Positions 14,801-26,500 of a stretch of 64,000 nt of DNA are shown here, piece after piece. Both the position numbers and the translations under genes were made by a program. Position 1 is the first letter of the stretch. Each line of letters starts with the position of its first letter. A model generated the notes under the pieces. It was not told the DNA's origin. It saw only the letters and a program-made list of their open reading frames with translations, and ran no database searches. Source of the stretch: Closterium sp. NIES-65 (taxonomy: Eukaryota; Streptophyta; Zygnematophyceae; Desmidiales; Closteriaceae); the NCBI GenBank assembly GCA_948144175.1, contig CANXME010002522.1:124001-188000 (forward strand), written 5' to 3'.

Positions 14801-16353
14801 CACCCTCCCCGCTGCTTCCTGCTCTTCTGCTTCTGCTGCTGCTGCTGCTGCTGCTGGTGGTGGCGGTGGCGGTGGTGGTATTCCTACTGCTGCTGGTGTT
14901 GCTGCTGTGGATGCTGCCTCGGTGGTATCTGCTGCGGGTGCTCTCACTGCACCAGCATTCTCCAGTGTGACTGTAACCCGGAGTGACTGCAGCAGCAGCT
15001 GTGAGAGCCTGTACCCGGGGCAGGGGCGGGGCTCGTGGCAAGGGGAAGGGCAAGGGCAGGGGGAAGGGCAAGGGCAGGGGGAAGGGCAAGGGCAGGGGGA
15101 AGAGAAAGGGGGTCTGGATGGTGGGGAGGGGTTGTTTCCTTCGCCTGCTCCCTGCGGGTGTGAGCTGGTTTGGTGGCGGGCTGACGAGGCTGAGAGATTG
15201 AAGACGTGTGGGAGCAAGGCAAGGGGGAGTAAGGCGTCTGCAGGTGCTGCTGCGGCTGCTGCGGCGGCAGTGGCAGGCGGCCCGGGGGATAGAGGCATGC
15301 GAGAAGTGATTGATTGTGGTGCTGGTCCTGGTAATGGTTGTAGTAACGGGTGTGCTTCAAGAGGGGTGTCTCAGCAGGATCAGCAGCAGTGGTTGCTACA
15401 GCAACAGCTGATAGCTGTGTACAGAATGCAAGCAGAGAAGCAGGAGAGAAAGCTGGTACTGGGAAAAGAGCTGAGAAAAGAGCAGGAGCAGGGGAGCGGC
15501 CTTCACTTGCAGCAACAGCAGCAGCCACGGCAGCAGCGGTGGTGGCAACAAGGAGGGGGGAGAGGCAGGGCGAGTGGGGCCGCGAGCAGCATGGTGCAGG
15601 CGTGTGGGCGGGCGGTGGGGGCGTGTGGGCGCGTGGCAGTGGCGGTGGTGAGGGTGGTGAAGGTGCGGCTGGATGCGCTAGAGAGTGTGCTGGTGACGGC
15701 GCTCTGGCTCATCTTCCAAGTGGCTCTGCGCATCCCCTACGTCAAAGGGTGGGTTCAGCCAGTCGCTCGGTCGCTCGGTCGGTCGGTAGGTCGGTCAGTC
15801 GGTCAGTCAGTCAGTCCGTCAGTGTACTTGCCACTGCCAGCCAGCTCATAAATGGTTGAATACTAGCCATGGCATGCTGACCTCATCAACTCCTGATGTC
15901 TCCTGATTCTTAACCCCTCTTTTCTCGCTTGCAGTCTTCTCATATTCTTATGTAACTCTCTCCTGTCAAACCCCTCACCCCTCTCTTCCCTCTTCTGATG
16001 AATCTTCCAGGAAGCTTGGTGAGGTGACTAACACTCTACACCACCACCAGCCCAACTGCCCGCAGCTGTACTTCTACAGTGAAGCAGACATTGTCATTCC
16101 CCTGCCCGCTGTTGAAAAATTCATTCTTGGGCAGCGGGCCCAGGGCCACAGGGTGATGTCGATGAGATTCGAGTGTTCGCCGCACGTGGACCATTTTCGA
16201 ACTTTCCCTGAGCTGTACACGCAACAGCTGGAGATGTATTTGAAAGCATGCCTGCCGCATCGTTTCTGTCAGCAACAAGACGGTTACCAGGATGGGTGTG
16301 GTTATGAGCACAAGACAGTTGCAGCGGTGCACAGTGCGACTGCTCAGTGTTAG
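11894..16353 (+). CDS. DUF829 / TMEM53-like alpha/beta-hydrolase-fold protein (copy B)
   Basis: Four exons join in phase: 11894-13162, 13323-13604, 14676-15748 and 16011-16353, giving 988 aa. If translation starts at the Met at 12014 it is 948 aa. Near the N terminus are two hydrophobic segments (KLSLYLATFLLLVGLLHP and IAQVVISLVLSIVLSAG), so it is probably membrane-anchored. The DUF829 core reads VVLLGWLGAQQRHMRQYATW, then LLFHTFSNTGW (Ser nucleophile), then YFYSEADIVIP (acid) and CSPHVDHFRTFPELY (His). Exon 3 starts VWASGFSAAILQKRSAATRM and carries a long Gly/Gln/Glu-rich insert (18-bp tandem units at about 15041-15105). Three partial copies of the start of exon 3 precede it. Copy A is intronless over the part this gene splits into exons 1-3. 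Confidence 0.88.
13697..13856. repeat. Intronic direct repeats around an eroded ACGT palindrome
   Basis: GTTTTCAGGGTAGTAGTTAG (about 13732) recurs as GTTTTCAAGGTGGTAGCTAG (about 13826). Before the second copy stands GACGTCTCAAAAG, the right half of the ACGT-centred palindrome. AGAAAACAGACTCATTTTGT also occurs twice (about 13697 and 13759). Confidence 0.75.
14226..14620 (+). repeat. Three partial copies of DUF829-B exon 3
   Basis: Segments starting near 14229, 14365 and 14529 match the first 60-110 bp of the real exon at 14676 (VWASGFSAAILQKRSAATRM). Each is preceded by CCCCAAG, an AAG acceptor, whereas the real exon has CACAG. The second copy also keeps the VVGCSQLK part. Confidence 0.9.
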
Positions 16354-17573
16354 GAGCTCAGGGTGACGGCGCTAGGACTGATAAGGATGTGAGTATTTTT
16401 TTTGTCTGTAATTGTTTCATTAATGGTCAGATCAGGGTGTTAGTTGTAGTGGCATTTCAGGGTTGCCACATGTAGTTTAGGAGTTATAGCCTGTTCAGCT
16501 GTGGGTAGTTTAGCCAGTTCAGAGCTTGTCTAACTTGTTATTTTTAAGTACCAATGGAGACCACGAGTGACATTGTGGACAACATGTAAGAGAAAGGGGA
16601 TTGATAGAAATAATATGAGGCTTTTGTTGATTTTTCTTGGATGTCTGTTGGCAATCCTTTCTCCTAATGAGAGCTGCTGAGTAGAAGCTCTTTTACCGAA
16701 GTTAATATTATCGAGTACAGTATCCTTGTGTAACCTCTCGTAGCTGAAGCGACTGACCAGTTCCGTCTGCACTGTCGCACTGCCCTGTTTCGTATTAGTC
16801 AGGTTAGTCATAAATCCGCTCTGTTCTTTTAGGTGCCACGTACCGCAACCGTCGCAGACGTTGCCGCGTCAGCCATGATGTTCACGTGACATCATCGCTG
16901 GCTTCTAGCGCCGCTTTGGATAGACCAGGCTTTCCGAGTCGCATGCACCTCGTGAACGTTTCGTCCCGCTTTCCTCTGATCGCTGGTTCCTTCTTTTCAT
17001 CGATCGCCGCGTTCCTCCTTCCTCTTTCCTCGGATGAGCCTGCTGTGTAGTTTTTTTAACTTCTCCCAGTGTTTCTCCACGTTGCCCTCTCATCATCCCT
17101 CTTTAATTCCTCTCCTCCCAACCCCTCCATTCCCCGTTTTCCTTTTCAAGCCAGTGTGCCGATGGGTTAGACAGTTGATGGTGATCGTACTCTGAAACTG
17201 GATCGTCCTGAGTGAACTTATTCTCAGGTGTGATTTACTGCATAAATACATATTTGGATATCTCAAAGAGACCCTCATATATGCACGCCCTTCTCTTAAA
17301 GCCTTTTCACGCTGTGTCATAGGATGGGCACTCTTCATTGTTTTTCATTGCCGGTGCACACAACACAAACGTGCATTCAGGTACGCACACCATGCCTCTC
17401 CTTCACACAGCCGCACCCTTCGTAACCACACTCAACACCCGCCCACCCGTCCTCCCACCTAACACTGCCTCCATAATCGCTCACACGCAGGTCTACAGCG
17501 AGGTCCGCTCTCTTGTTTTTCCCAATACTCGTGCAGTCAGGCTTGGGCTTGTGAGGGCGGGGAAGCTACCACG
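16354..17573. other. Intergenic, no gene seen
   Basis: Lies between DUF829 copy B and the small membrane-protein gene. It should hold the 3' end of one and the promoter of the other. A CACGTG hexamer (G-box type) lies near 16884. No conserved exon was recognised. Confidence 0.45.
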
Positions 17574-18537
17574 ATGGCTGCTGCAGATAATGGAGGAAGC
17601 AATGAATCGTTGCCTCGCCAGGGGAACACGGAGGTACAGCTTTTCTTGGCATTTTGTTTCCAGGATAAATCAAACACATGGCACAGGGTGTGCGTGGACA
17701 TTCGAATGACCGTTTGGCGGTGTCATCAGTGGGTGGGTGCATGAGTCAGCTCTTCATGTTCAGGTCCGTGCGTTGTGCTCTGGCATGATTGCAGCATCTC
17801 ATGTATCTCATGTGTTTCACTGGCATGCAGCAGCAGCATCTCATGCGTGTGGCAAGTAACAGGTGGGTTTGCACCGTTTCTTCTTCCCAATTCTCTCATT
17901 GTCATACTATGAGGCTTAGCACCATAAGTTGTGTTCAATTTCTATTCCTCGTGCCCTGTTCTCACTTTCCAGCAGAGCTTCACAATGACAATCAATCGAT
18001 GTGGTCTTCTTTCCCATGGCCCCTTTCCTCCATGCAGTCTGAGTCATTCACAGTGTCGGCATCCCTACCAGAAGCCGAGATTGTCAATGGACCCCCTGTA
18101 GTGCACATGCCTGTGCGGAAACCAGAGAGCTTGTCAGTTGGATTCGCAGTTCCAGAGGAGGAGAAGCAGGGTGCTGCCATGTGGCAGGTAAGGTGACAAG
18201 TGGCAGGTAATGTGACAAGTGGCAGGTAAGGTGACAAGTGGCAGGTAAGGCGGCAAGTGGCAGGTAAGGTGGCGTGTGGCAGGTAAGGTATCATAGCATA
18301 GCTGGCAGGTGATGGTCTCTGGTGAACAATTTATGTTGGCAAGTCTGTTGTGTCATGTTGAAGTCTTTATACCTTACTGTAGTTTCATTTCATGCATCTC
18401 TCGTTGGGTGGCCTGCACAGGTTTATGCTTTAGGTGCCTATTTGATCGGTACATGGTTATGGGCGAAGTTCAAGGAAAGACGAAGAAGAAAGCCAGGAGC
18501 TGGAGGAGCTGATAGGAGTGGTGGAGCATCTGGTTAG
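17574..18537 (+). CDS. Small predicted tail-anchored membrane protein
   Basis: Three phase-0 exons, 17574-17633, 18038-18187 and 18421-18537, give 108 aa starting MAAADNGGSNESLPRQGNTE. The body is polar and acidic. The C terminus is one hydrophobic segment (VYALGAYLIGTWLWAKF) followed by KERRRRKPG, the arrangement of a tail-anchored or single-pass protein with a basic cytosolic flank. I do not recognise the family. Splice sites are good (GAG/GTACAG; CATGCAG/TCTGAG; CAG/GTAAGG; CACAG/GTTTAT). The second donor is followed by a minisatellite made of its own copies. No function is proposed. Confidence 0.55.
18182..18290 (+). repeat. 19-bp minisatellite of a splice donor, about 6 copies
   Basis: Units read GTGGCAG then GTAAGGTGACAA with small variants. 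The first GTGGCAG is the end of exon 2 (18187), so each unit repeats the exon-intron junction. Confidence 0.92.
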
Positions 18538-19204
18538 TATGGTTGGTTCCGCACAGAGGACTGCATTGATCACCGGCTGTGTTTGATGCGTTTTCTAGTG
18601 TCAGTCGTTCCCAACAGTTAAGCTAGGTGTGGTTGCATATAGATGATATGAAAATTCTATATGGCAGGCCAGAAAAAGGTTCAAGGATTCGTTTGTCCCT
18701 ACTAGCAAACAATGTTACTATACAAGCATACTGTTACAAAGCGGAACTTATGAATCGATGTATGTGCGGCTGAGGTGCATCAGAGCAGTCCAACTTGGGT
18801 TGATGCTGAACTACTGCAAACCTTGCGTGCGCGAAGAAAACTCGGAGCAAATTTGAGAGGCTAGTTCGTCTTGTGGTAACATAATTTCGCAAAGTCCAGC
18901 GTGGCATCCCTGAGGTGCTCATGTTGGTCCTGCGCATCATCCTTCACTCCGCTTCTCCCCCCACTCCGCGAAAACTGCTGGTGGCTTTCTAGTCACCTAC
19001 CTCTCATCAATGGCGGATGTACTCTGAACTTTGACACTTATCATTGCAGCTCGACATCAGCACATGCACATTCGTAACTTCGAAAAGGAGGACTTCGCAT
19101 TAGGCCGTGGATCACGTTGAATAGAAGGCTGCATTTTGCATCGCGAGTTAGGGAGGAGTTGATCGGTGGGAGCTTGTTGTAGTTAGTGCTGTAGGGTTTC
19201 GACC
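18538..19204. other. Intergenic, no gene seen
   Basis: Separates the small membrane-protein gene from the AHP gene. It presumably contains the AHP promoter. No exon or array was recognised. Confidence 0.5.
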
Positions 19205-21103
19205 ATGTATCGCAGAAGCAAAAAGGCATCGAAGGAAGATGAAATCGCCAAATTAACGAAGCAGTTGACAGAGCTTACAGACAGCATGTTTGCTGAGGTA
19301 AGATAGACAGCATATTTGTTTACGGCTTTGTGTCACTGACCATGAATATTGACGAGGGTTTGCTCCCAGGCGAGCGCACAAAAGAGGGTGTCCTTAATGA
19401 CGAGTTTTTCAGCGTTTCGAGTTCCTTCGGTTCGGAATAATCATTCATCGCAAGCGACTCGACGTTCAGTAGTATAGCAAGTGCCATTTTTGTGTTTTCC
19501 TCACAATGTTTTGATGCATCCCAGGGTATACTCGATGATCAGTTTACCCAACTTCAGCAATTGCAAGACGAAAGCAATCCGGAGTTCGTCGGAGAGGTCA
19601 TCGGCCTGTTTTTTGAAGACTCCGTAAAGCTGCTTGACGACCTCACTCAAGAAGTGTGAGTGAAAAGCCGTCCTTTTCCTTTCAGCATGCGCAAACATGT
19701 TATTTTTTTCCCTACCAGAATAACGTTCCGGAATAACGTCGACGTGCCAACTAGTCTTATCGGCAAGAATTTTATGTCATTTTAAACCCGCCTGTAACCG
19801 CAGCAACGAAGATCCAATTGACTTCAAGAAAGTGGATGCACATGTTCACCAGTTCAAGGGTAGTAGTTCGAGGTAAGTTGTTACGCGCGTTTTTGCCCGA
19901 AAGTTCTGCCGTGATTTCATGGCGTAATAATGAGATCTGGTCCGTGAGCAGCATTGGGGCACAACGAGTGAAGGCATTATGCATCAAGATGAGAGGGTAT
20001 TGCGACGAAGGAAACCGCGCGAAGTATGTAAGGGTAGTTTCGTTTGGGGCTGCATAAGGATTAAACGTCACGAATGACAATAATTCCGTCACATCGTCGA
20101 CTTTATGGTGCAGGTGCTTGAGCTCGCTAGACAAGATCAAGGACGAATTCAATCTTGTGAAGGATAAGCTGGAGCTCATGATGTCGGTAAGTCTTCTCAT
20201 GTTCCCGTCACTTATATCCACTGATCATGGCCCTTCAGTGCCCTCTTTTCTGCATTGTCGTAGACATAGCGCCAGCTGCGCCTGCCCCTCGTCTGTTTCC
20301 TTGTTTACATGAAGGAAGTCATGAACTGAACTGCCTTGGGTGTCTTGTGTTCGGTCAAGGCGTGCAGACTGCGGTTGTGTGTGAGGGGTGCACGAAGTGC
20401 AGGGAACCAGTTTACACAGTAACGTGCCTGTTCCAGGGGCTGCAGTGTAGTCTCACTTTGCATGCTGCTGTTTCGTGTCTGTATGGTATTCTGCAAATGC
20501 CAGTCTTGTTACCAAGGTGCACGCATCTCATGTCTGTCTTTTGTTTTCATCCGTACACCCTCTTGTTACTCTTGAAGTCCCCCCTTCTTAGTGCCCCCCT
20601 CTCAGCTGCGTGTTTTGTTTAACCGTCCCCAGCACTCGTCATCCCATCATGAACCGTCCATATGTGCTATCCTTTTTGGGGGGGACGAAATACTAATGCA
20701 TACATCCAGTCGTAACTTATTGAGGAAAAGGGGAGGGAGAGTAAGGGGGCGAGGGGGGAAGGTGAACTGTGCTACTGTGGCCCTTTTGTGCACTGGATTG
20801 ATGGGGGGTGTAATAAGGTGTCCAGTTGTTCCAAATGGACCTGATCTCGTCTCCTCACGTCATGTGTTCCTCAATTACTGTCATGTGCGTTATCGTTGTC
20901 ACACCCCTTCCCTGCTTATCTTGCTGCTGCTCAGTTTCAATCCATCCCATCACTATTATCCCCCATTGTTTAGTATCATTCAAGCCTTCCATGAACGTTG
21001 TGCTTGTACTGTGCCTGCTCAACCTCCACCTCTCTTCATGTCCTTCCAGCTGGAACGCAAGATTTTGGCTAAAGGAGGGAAACTGCCGTCAATGGAGTAT
21101 TGA
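19205..21103 (+). CDS. AHP: Histidine-containing phosphotransfer protein (AHP type)
   Basis: Six exons join in phase: 19205-19297, 19525-19655, 19804-19872, 19952-20023, 20114-20186 and 21050-21103, giving 163 aa, close to the usual 150 or so. The protein reads GILDDQFTQLQQLQDESNPE, then VGEVIGLFFEDSVKLLDDL, then the HPt box DAHVHQFKGSSSSIGAQRVK. His 90 in HQFKGSS is the phospho-accepting residue, so the protein should be active rather than a pseudo-HPt. AHPs carry phosphate from membrane histidine kinases (for example cytokinin receptors) to nuclear response regulators. The N terminus is Lys-rich and predicted helical. The last intron is long (about 860 nt). Confidence 0.95.
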
Positions 21104-21810
21104 CCACGGAGCATCCATTCCCAAGATACCTTAGAAATGTACAACCGTAGTTTACAGTCTACATGGCTTTCTGCAAGAGTTCCAGCGGTATCTGCTGTTT
21201 GTCAATAGGCATTCATGTATGAACAGCTTGGGGTGTGAAAACCGTTAGGGCGCACCACTCAAGCTGGAGGCGTGCTGTATGGTTTTTCTTTGTCTGGGAT
21301 TATGTCTGCTTGTAGGGCAAATGATTCGCATCTGCATGGACAGCTAGGTGTGGTCAGCATGCCAGGTGCCCTAGTTGGGATCTCTGATGAAATATACCGT
21401 AGTATGAACTGGGCATGCCCTTTGGAGTACTAAGGTGAGCCCCTACTACCTTGAACGGAGAAACCTAGGTACCTCACAACCAGCTTGTTCTGTTTTGTCC
21501 CTAGTTGTGTCTGCTCCACCCAGTAGAACTGGGACAATTGGGTGAGCGAGCATCATGAAAACATTGGCTGGTTACTGACACTCCTGAAGTCTACAGTTTG
21601 TTTTCAATTTGGGTCCCAGAACGATCAGAAATTGCAGATTTTCAGACCATACATTGCAGGAGGATGATGCAGACCCAACAGAATTGGACATGCATGCATG
21701 AGTGTCAAACTATCGTACGACTTTCACTGTTGAACCTTTACCAAGCAATCCAGCTGCTGTATGCCTAAGAGACTTGCCTTGTACACATTCTTGACACATC
21801 ACCAGCAACC
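21104..21810. other. Convergent intergenic region
   Basis: Lies between the 3' end of the AHP gene (+) and the 3' end of the kinase gene (-), so it should hold both 3' untranslated regions. Nothing else was recognised. Confidence 0.5.
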
Positions 21811-22989
21811 TCATCTGCCCGTGTGCACCCATGGATGCTCCAGCACCTGTGAACATGTGGGTCTTTTCGCGGGATCCACGGTGAGCATTGCAGCAATCAG
21901 CTGCTTGACACCTGATGAAAGATGCACTGTCAACTCATTATCAATGAAGTCTTGTGGATTCCTGTGTGTCACCGTGCCTTTGCTTGCACCGGAATTCGGG
22001 AATGTGGAGGTTAGGAGCGCATACAGGACAACCCCGAGGCTGTAAACATCAGCCGGGGTGCCGTGATAGCTGTCTTGAGAGACTTCAGGTGCTTTATATG
22101 CAGCGCTCCCGACATTTCCCATCGTAAAATCTATGCCGGGTTTGAGGATAGTTGCTGTGCCGAAATCTGCCAGCTTCACTGTAAAAGGACACGTGACTGT
22201 TTCAGAGGGCTTGGAAGCCGGAGAAGCTGACGTCAGCAGCACGTTTTCCAGCTTGATGTCGCGATGGACAACCCGCTGCGAGTGGCAATGCTGCACGGCT
22301 GTCACTAGCTGCCAAAAGATGCCAGCCGCCAGGTGTTCAGGAAGACCAGTTGGTCGTTCACCAGTGCTGTTTCTAAAGCGTGATCTGCATAACGAAGATA
22401 GTTTCTTCAGTGACGGCCAAGACGACTCGGATGTCCGGCGTCTCGGCTTCTGCTGCTGTTCCACGGATTTATTGAGATTCTTTGTCTTGCTCAACAGCAG
22501 GGAGAGCAAGTCGCCACTTTCGCACAGCTCCATCAGCAGTCGCACGCGGTCGTTGCTGTCGTACACGCCTATCAATTCCACAATATTCGGGTGTCTCCCT
22601 AGGTGTCGCATGACTTTGCCTTCTCTTCTTAAAGCTGTCGCTTTCGCCTTCCACGCCTCCTCGCTGTTTCCCGAACGTTCCACGGTCTTGCAAGCGAAAG
22701 CTTCGCCAACGTCGCCTCTTTCGCCTGCGTGGACGTCGCCATTAGCGAAACGGCAAATTGTGCCTCGTGGCGAGTTCCAAGAGCGCCTCTCGTGGAAAAT
22801 CTCCACTACGCCGTACGCTCCTTCGCCCAGCACTCGCCCCACGAGAAATCGCGGAGTGAATCGGAGCGACGCCGCGAGCTGGTTGTCTGCTGCAGCAGTC
22901 AGAGGAGCTCGGGCTTGACAATCGAGCATGTAGTAAGTTCCGGCTTCCGGTTTCGGCGGTAAGAGAATCGCGATTTGTTCGCTCTTCAT
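21811..22989 (-). CDS. Ser/Thr protein kinase, single exon
   Basis: Intronless, 392 aa, nearly all kinase domain (about residues 47-390). It has the Gly-rich loop GEGAYGVV (55-62), FACK with catalytic Lys 101, helix-C Glu 123, HRDIKLEN with catalytic Asp 244, DFG at 275-277 and SAAYKAPEV as the APE motif. All catalytic residues are present, so it should be active. The HRDIKLEN and calcium-kinase-like C-lobe, ending EHPWVHTGR without EF-hands, resemble PEPC-kinase or CDPK-type domains. The exact subfamily is uncertain. About 50 Ser/Arg-rich residues (165-215) are inserted between helices D and E, and a second insert of about 30 residues follows the Gly loop. Confidence 0.9.
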   Translation of the reverse strand: MKSEQIAILLPPKPEAGTYYMLDCQARAPLTAAADNQLAASLRFTPRFLVGRVLGEGAYGVVEIFHERRSWNSPRGTICRFANGDVHAGERGDVGEAFACKTVERSGNSEEAWKAKATALRREGKVMRHLGRHPNIVELIGVYDSNDRVRLLMELCESGDLLSLLLSKTKNLNKSVEQQQKPRRRTSESSWPSLKKLSSLCRSRFRNSTGERPTGLPEHLAAGIFWQLVTAVQHCHSQRVVHRDIKLENVLLTSASPASKPSETVTCPFTVKLADFGTATILKPGIDFTMGNVGSAAYKAPEVSQDSYHGTPADVYSLGVVLYALLTSTFPNSGASKGTVTHRNPQDFIDNELTVHLSSGVKQLIAAMLTVDPAKRPTCSQVLEHPWVHTGR

Positions 22990-23594
22990 CGTTTCTTCTC
23001 TTGTTTCAGTGAAATGGCTGGAAGCAAGAAGCTAAGCTGGTAGCCCCGAATCCCCGATTCGTAGCTTGTACAAATAGTCCCACGTGCTATAAATCACAGC
23101 CAGCTTGGAGCCTGAAGAAGAGTTGCAAAAGGCGGATCCATGGGGTATGCAAGGCAGCAGGCGCGAGGTTGCAGCATCGAGGGATGCGTGGAAGGCGCAC
23201 ACGCGTGGACCAGAAGTAACCCAGTGGGGGTAGGATAGTGGCTGGCTGGTTCTGCAGGCCTGCAGTCAACTGTCAGTCTGTGCTGTGTGTGTCATCGTCA
23301 TGTCAAAAGGGAAATACTCGAGCGTATGATCGAAGGCGAGCGTTGGGGGAACAAAACGAAGCGATTCAAACTGACGGCTCGATTTGTGTTTAGGGCTGCT
23401 TGGAAGAATTGACGTCCACAGAGAATTCCGCGAAGAATTAGGTTCCAAGTACATGCATTTGCACAGAAAGGATGCTTGTTTATAAAGAAAAGGACACTCA
23501 GCATATTCATGTTTCAAGATTTTCACATGAGAACACCTGCTCTACCTTGTGATAACAAGCATTTTTGGTGCCACCATAATACATACATTAACCA
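22990..23594. other. Intergenic, no gene seen
   Basis: Holds the upstream region of the minus-strand kinase and the 3' end of MRT4. No conserved exon was seen. Confidence 0.5.
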
Positions 23595-26500
23595 CTAAGC
23601 AGCAGCCTCTTCCTCACCACCCCCTTCCTCCTCCTCCCCTTCGTCCTCCTCACTCCCCTCCTCATCAGACTCCTCCACAAACCCCTCCACAAACCCTCCC
23701 TTGCTGCCCTTCCCACTGCCCGCCTTGGCTGCCTCCACGCCAGCTGGCAGCAGCTCAAAGGAGCCGTCCGTCCAGCGTGCCAGCAGATGCAGCCGAAACA
23801 CTGCCATCTTTTCTCCCAGTAGCCGCTGGACAAGCAGAGAAGTGAAGAGGGGGAGGGGGAGGGGGAAAGGGTACGGAAAAGATAAGGGGAGAGAGCAGGA
23901 GACATGTTGCAAGGAGGGTGACTACCTAGCTGGTAGGGCATTGTTGGCATGCATCGAGGTGTGAGATTGCAAGGAAGCAACAACAGGAATGGAACACATA
24001 AATTCCACTTAAACTCCAACTGGATAGCAAGCGGGGTCAATAGAAGGTGAAATGAGCCTTGGGACAGTAATGAGCAGGGAATGGTGGTGTGGGATTGGAA
24101 GGCATACCAAAATGGTGGCGTGGGATTGGAAGACATACCAAAATGGTGGTGTGGGATTGGAAGACATACCAAAATGGTGGTGTGGGATTGGAAGGCGTAC
24201 CAAAATGGTGGTGTGGGATTGGAAGACATACCAAAATGGTGGTGTGGGATTGGAAGACATACCAAAATGGTGGTGTGGGATTGGAAGGCGTACCAAAATG
24301 GTTGCGGCTTCTGGGGAGAGTGGTTGGCCCTCTGTGCACACTGTGAAGTCAGCCACCAGATCAATCACTCCTGGTATAGTCACAGTGCGGGTGACATAGA
24401 GGGGAAGGGGAGGGGGACAGAGGATGGCCTTCAGTGCACACTGTCAAGTCAGCCACAAGATTAATCACTCCTGGTATAGTCACAGTGCGGAGACAAGAGG
24501 GGGGAAGCAGGAATGGGAAGGCAGAAAGGAAGAAAGTAAAAATGGGGAAAGCGAAACGGGGAAAGCAGATAGGGGGAAGGCAGAAAAGGGGAAAGCACAC
24601 AGGGGGAAAGCAGAAAGGGGAGTTCATTAATGTGGAAGGCACAGAGAGGGGGACAGCAGAAAGAAGAGTTACAAAAGCGCGGACGAGTAAAGCACTCATG
24701 GCAGAGCCCTTGCAGGAAAAAGGCACCACTTGCATGGCGGCTTCACTCTCTGCAGTCGTGCCTGCTGTCTTGCCGCGCCTTCCAATGAACCTTCATTCAC
24801 CCGCATTAGCACCCGGACCCCTCCCCACTCAACTGTGAGGCCAGGGTGCGCGCGCGGACCAGGGCGCGCGCGCGGACCAAGGCGTGCGCGCAGACCAAGG
24901 CGCGCGCTCGGACCAAGGCGCGCGCTCGGACCAAGGCGCGCGCGCGGACCAAGGTGCGCGCTCGGACCAAGGCGCGCGCTCGGACCAAGGCGCGAGCTCG
25001 GACCAAGGCGCGCGCTCGGACCAAGGCGCGCGAGCGGACCAAGGCGCGCGCTCGGACCAAGGCGCGCGCTCGGACCAAGGCGCGCGCTCGGACCAAGGCG
25101 CACGCTCGGACCAAGGCGCGCGCTCGGACCAAGGCGCGCGCTCGGACCAAGGCGCGCGCTCGGACCAAGGCGCGCGCGCGGACCAAGGCGCGCGCGCGGA
25201 CCAAGGCGCGCGCGCGGACCAAGGCGCGCGCTCGGACCAAGGCGCGCGCTCGGACCAAGGCGCGCGCTCGGACCAAGGCGCGCGCGCGGACCAAGGCGCG
25301 CGCGCGGACCAAGGCGCGCGCGCGGACCAAGGCGGGCGCTCGGACCAAGGCGCGCGCTTGGACCAAGGCGCGCGCTCGGACCAAGGCGCGCGCTCGGACC
25401 AAGGCGCGCGCTCGGACCAAGGCGCGCAGGTGGACCAAGTCGCGTGAGGTGCAAAGACTGCAACACATACACACCACTCACCTCTGTTTAGGTGCACAGC
25501 CATGTCCTTTGTGCGGAGGAACGGCTCCATGTCGTGGCTGAACTGGGTGAGCGGACGCTCTGGGAGCTCCACCGTGCTGGTGGGGCAGACACCGTACCGC
25601 ACTGCACCATACCACAGTGCACCATACCTCGGTTAAGCCGCACGGGCATGGCCTGCTTTCTGAGGAACGGCTCCATGTCGTGGCTGAACTGGGTGAGTGG
25701 GCCCTGGGGGACGTTGGGAACTGCAACCCTGTTGAGCTGCGCACGCACCCCACCCCACCGCACTGCATCGCACCACACCCCACTCACTCCTGTTGAGGCG
25801 CACGGGCATGCCCTGCTTACTGAGCATAATTAGCTAGCGCTCGGTAACAACGCAGTCCGTGCAGAAACGGTTCCATGTCGTGGCTGAACTGGGTCAGCGG
25901 ACCCTCTGGGACATGCGCTGGATCCCTTTTGAGCCACACACACACACACCCCACTGCACCACACCCCACCGCATTGCACTGCACAGCAACCCCTCACATA
26001 CCTCTGTTGAGGCGCACGGGCATGCCCTGCTTGCGGAGGAACGGCTCCATGTCATGGCTGAACTGGGTGAGTGGCCCCTCTGGGAGCTCCACGGTGCTGG
26101 TGGCGATGCTGCCCGTGCGAGCGAAATCTGGTTCTGCCAGCTCGTTGAACCGCCTGGCGTGTTGCAGAGGGGTGGAGATGAAGGGATGAAAGGGAGGCAG
26201 GGCGGGAGGGATGGGAGGAGATGAGAGTGCTGGTGGCGATGCTGTGCTGCCCGTGCGCGAAAAGTCCGGCTCTGCCTGCCAGCTCGTTGAATCGCCTGGC
26301 ATTCCGCATGGCGGTGGTGGTGAAGGGTGGAGAGAGGTGCGAGGGCGGTGATGAGAGGTGGAGAGGAGGGATGAATCAGCATGTGTAGCAAGAGTTCGGA
26401 AACAGCGCCACAAACAACTCTTCCTTCCTCCTCTTCCTCCATCACCCCCTCACTAGCTTACAGCCCCCTCTCCTTCCCACCCACTTTTTCAGGCGCCTCA

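Noticed and set aside
24696-25602. Several 190-260 codon frames of RARTKA or APWSER repeats
   Set aside because: All frames of the 18-bp GC array are open; this is intronic repeat, not protein.
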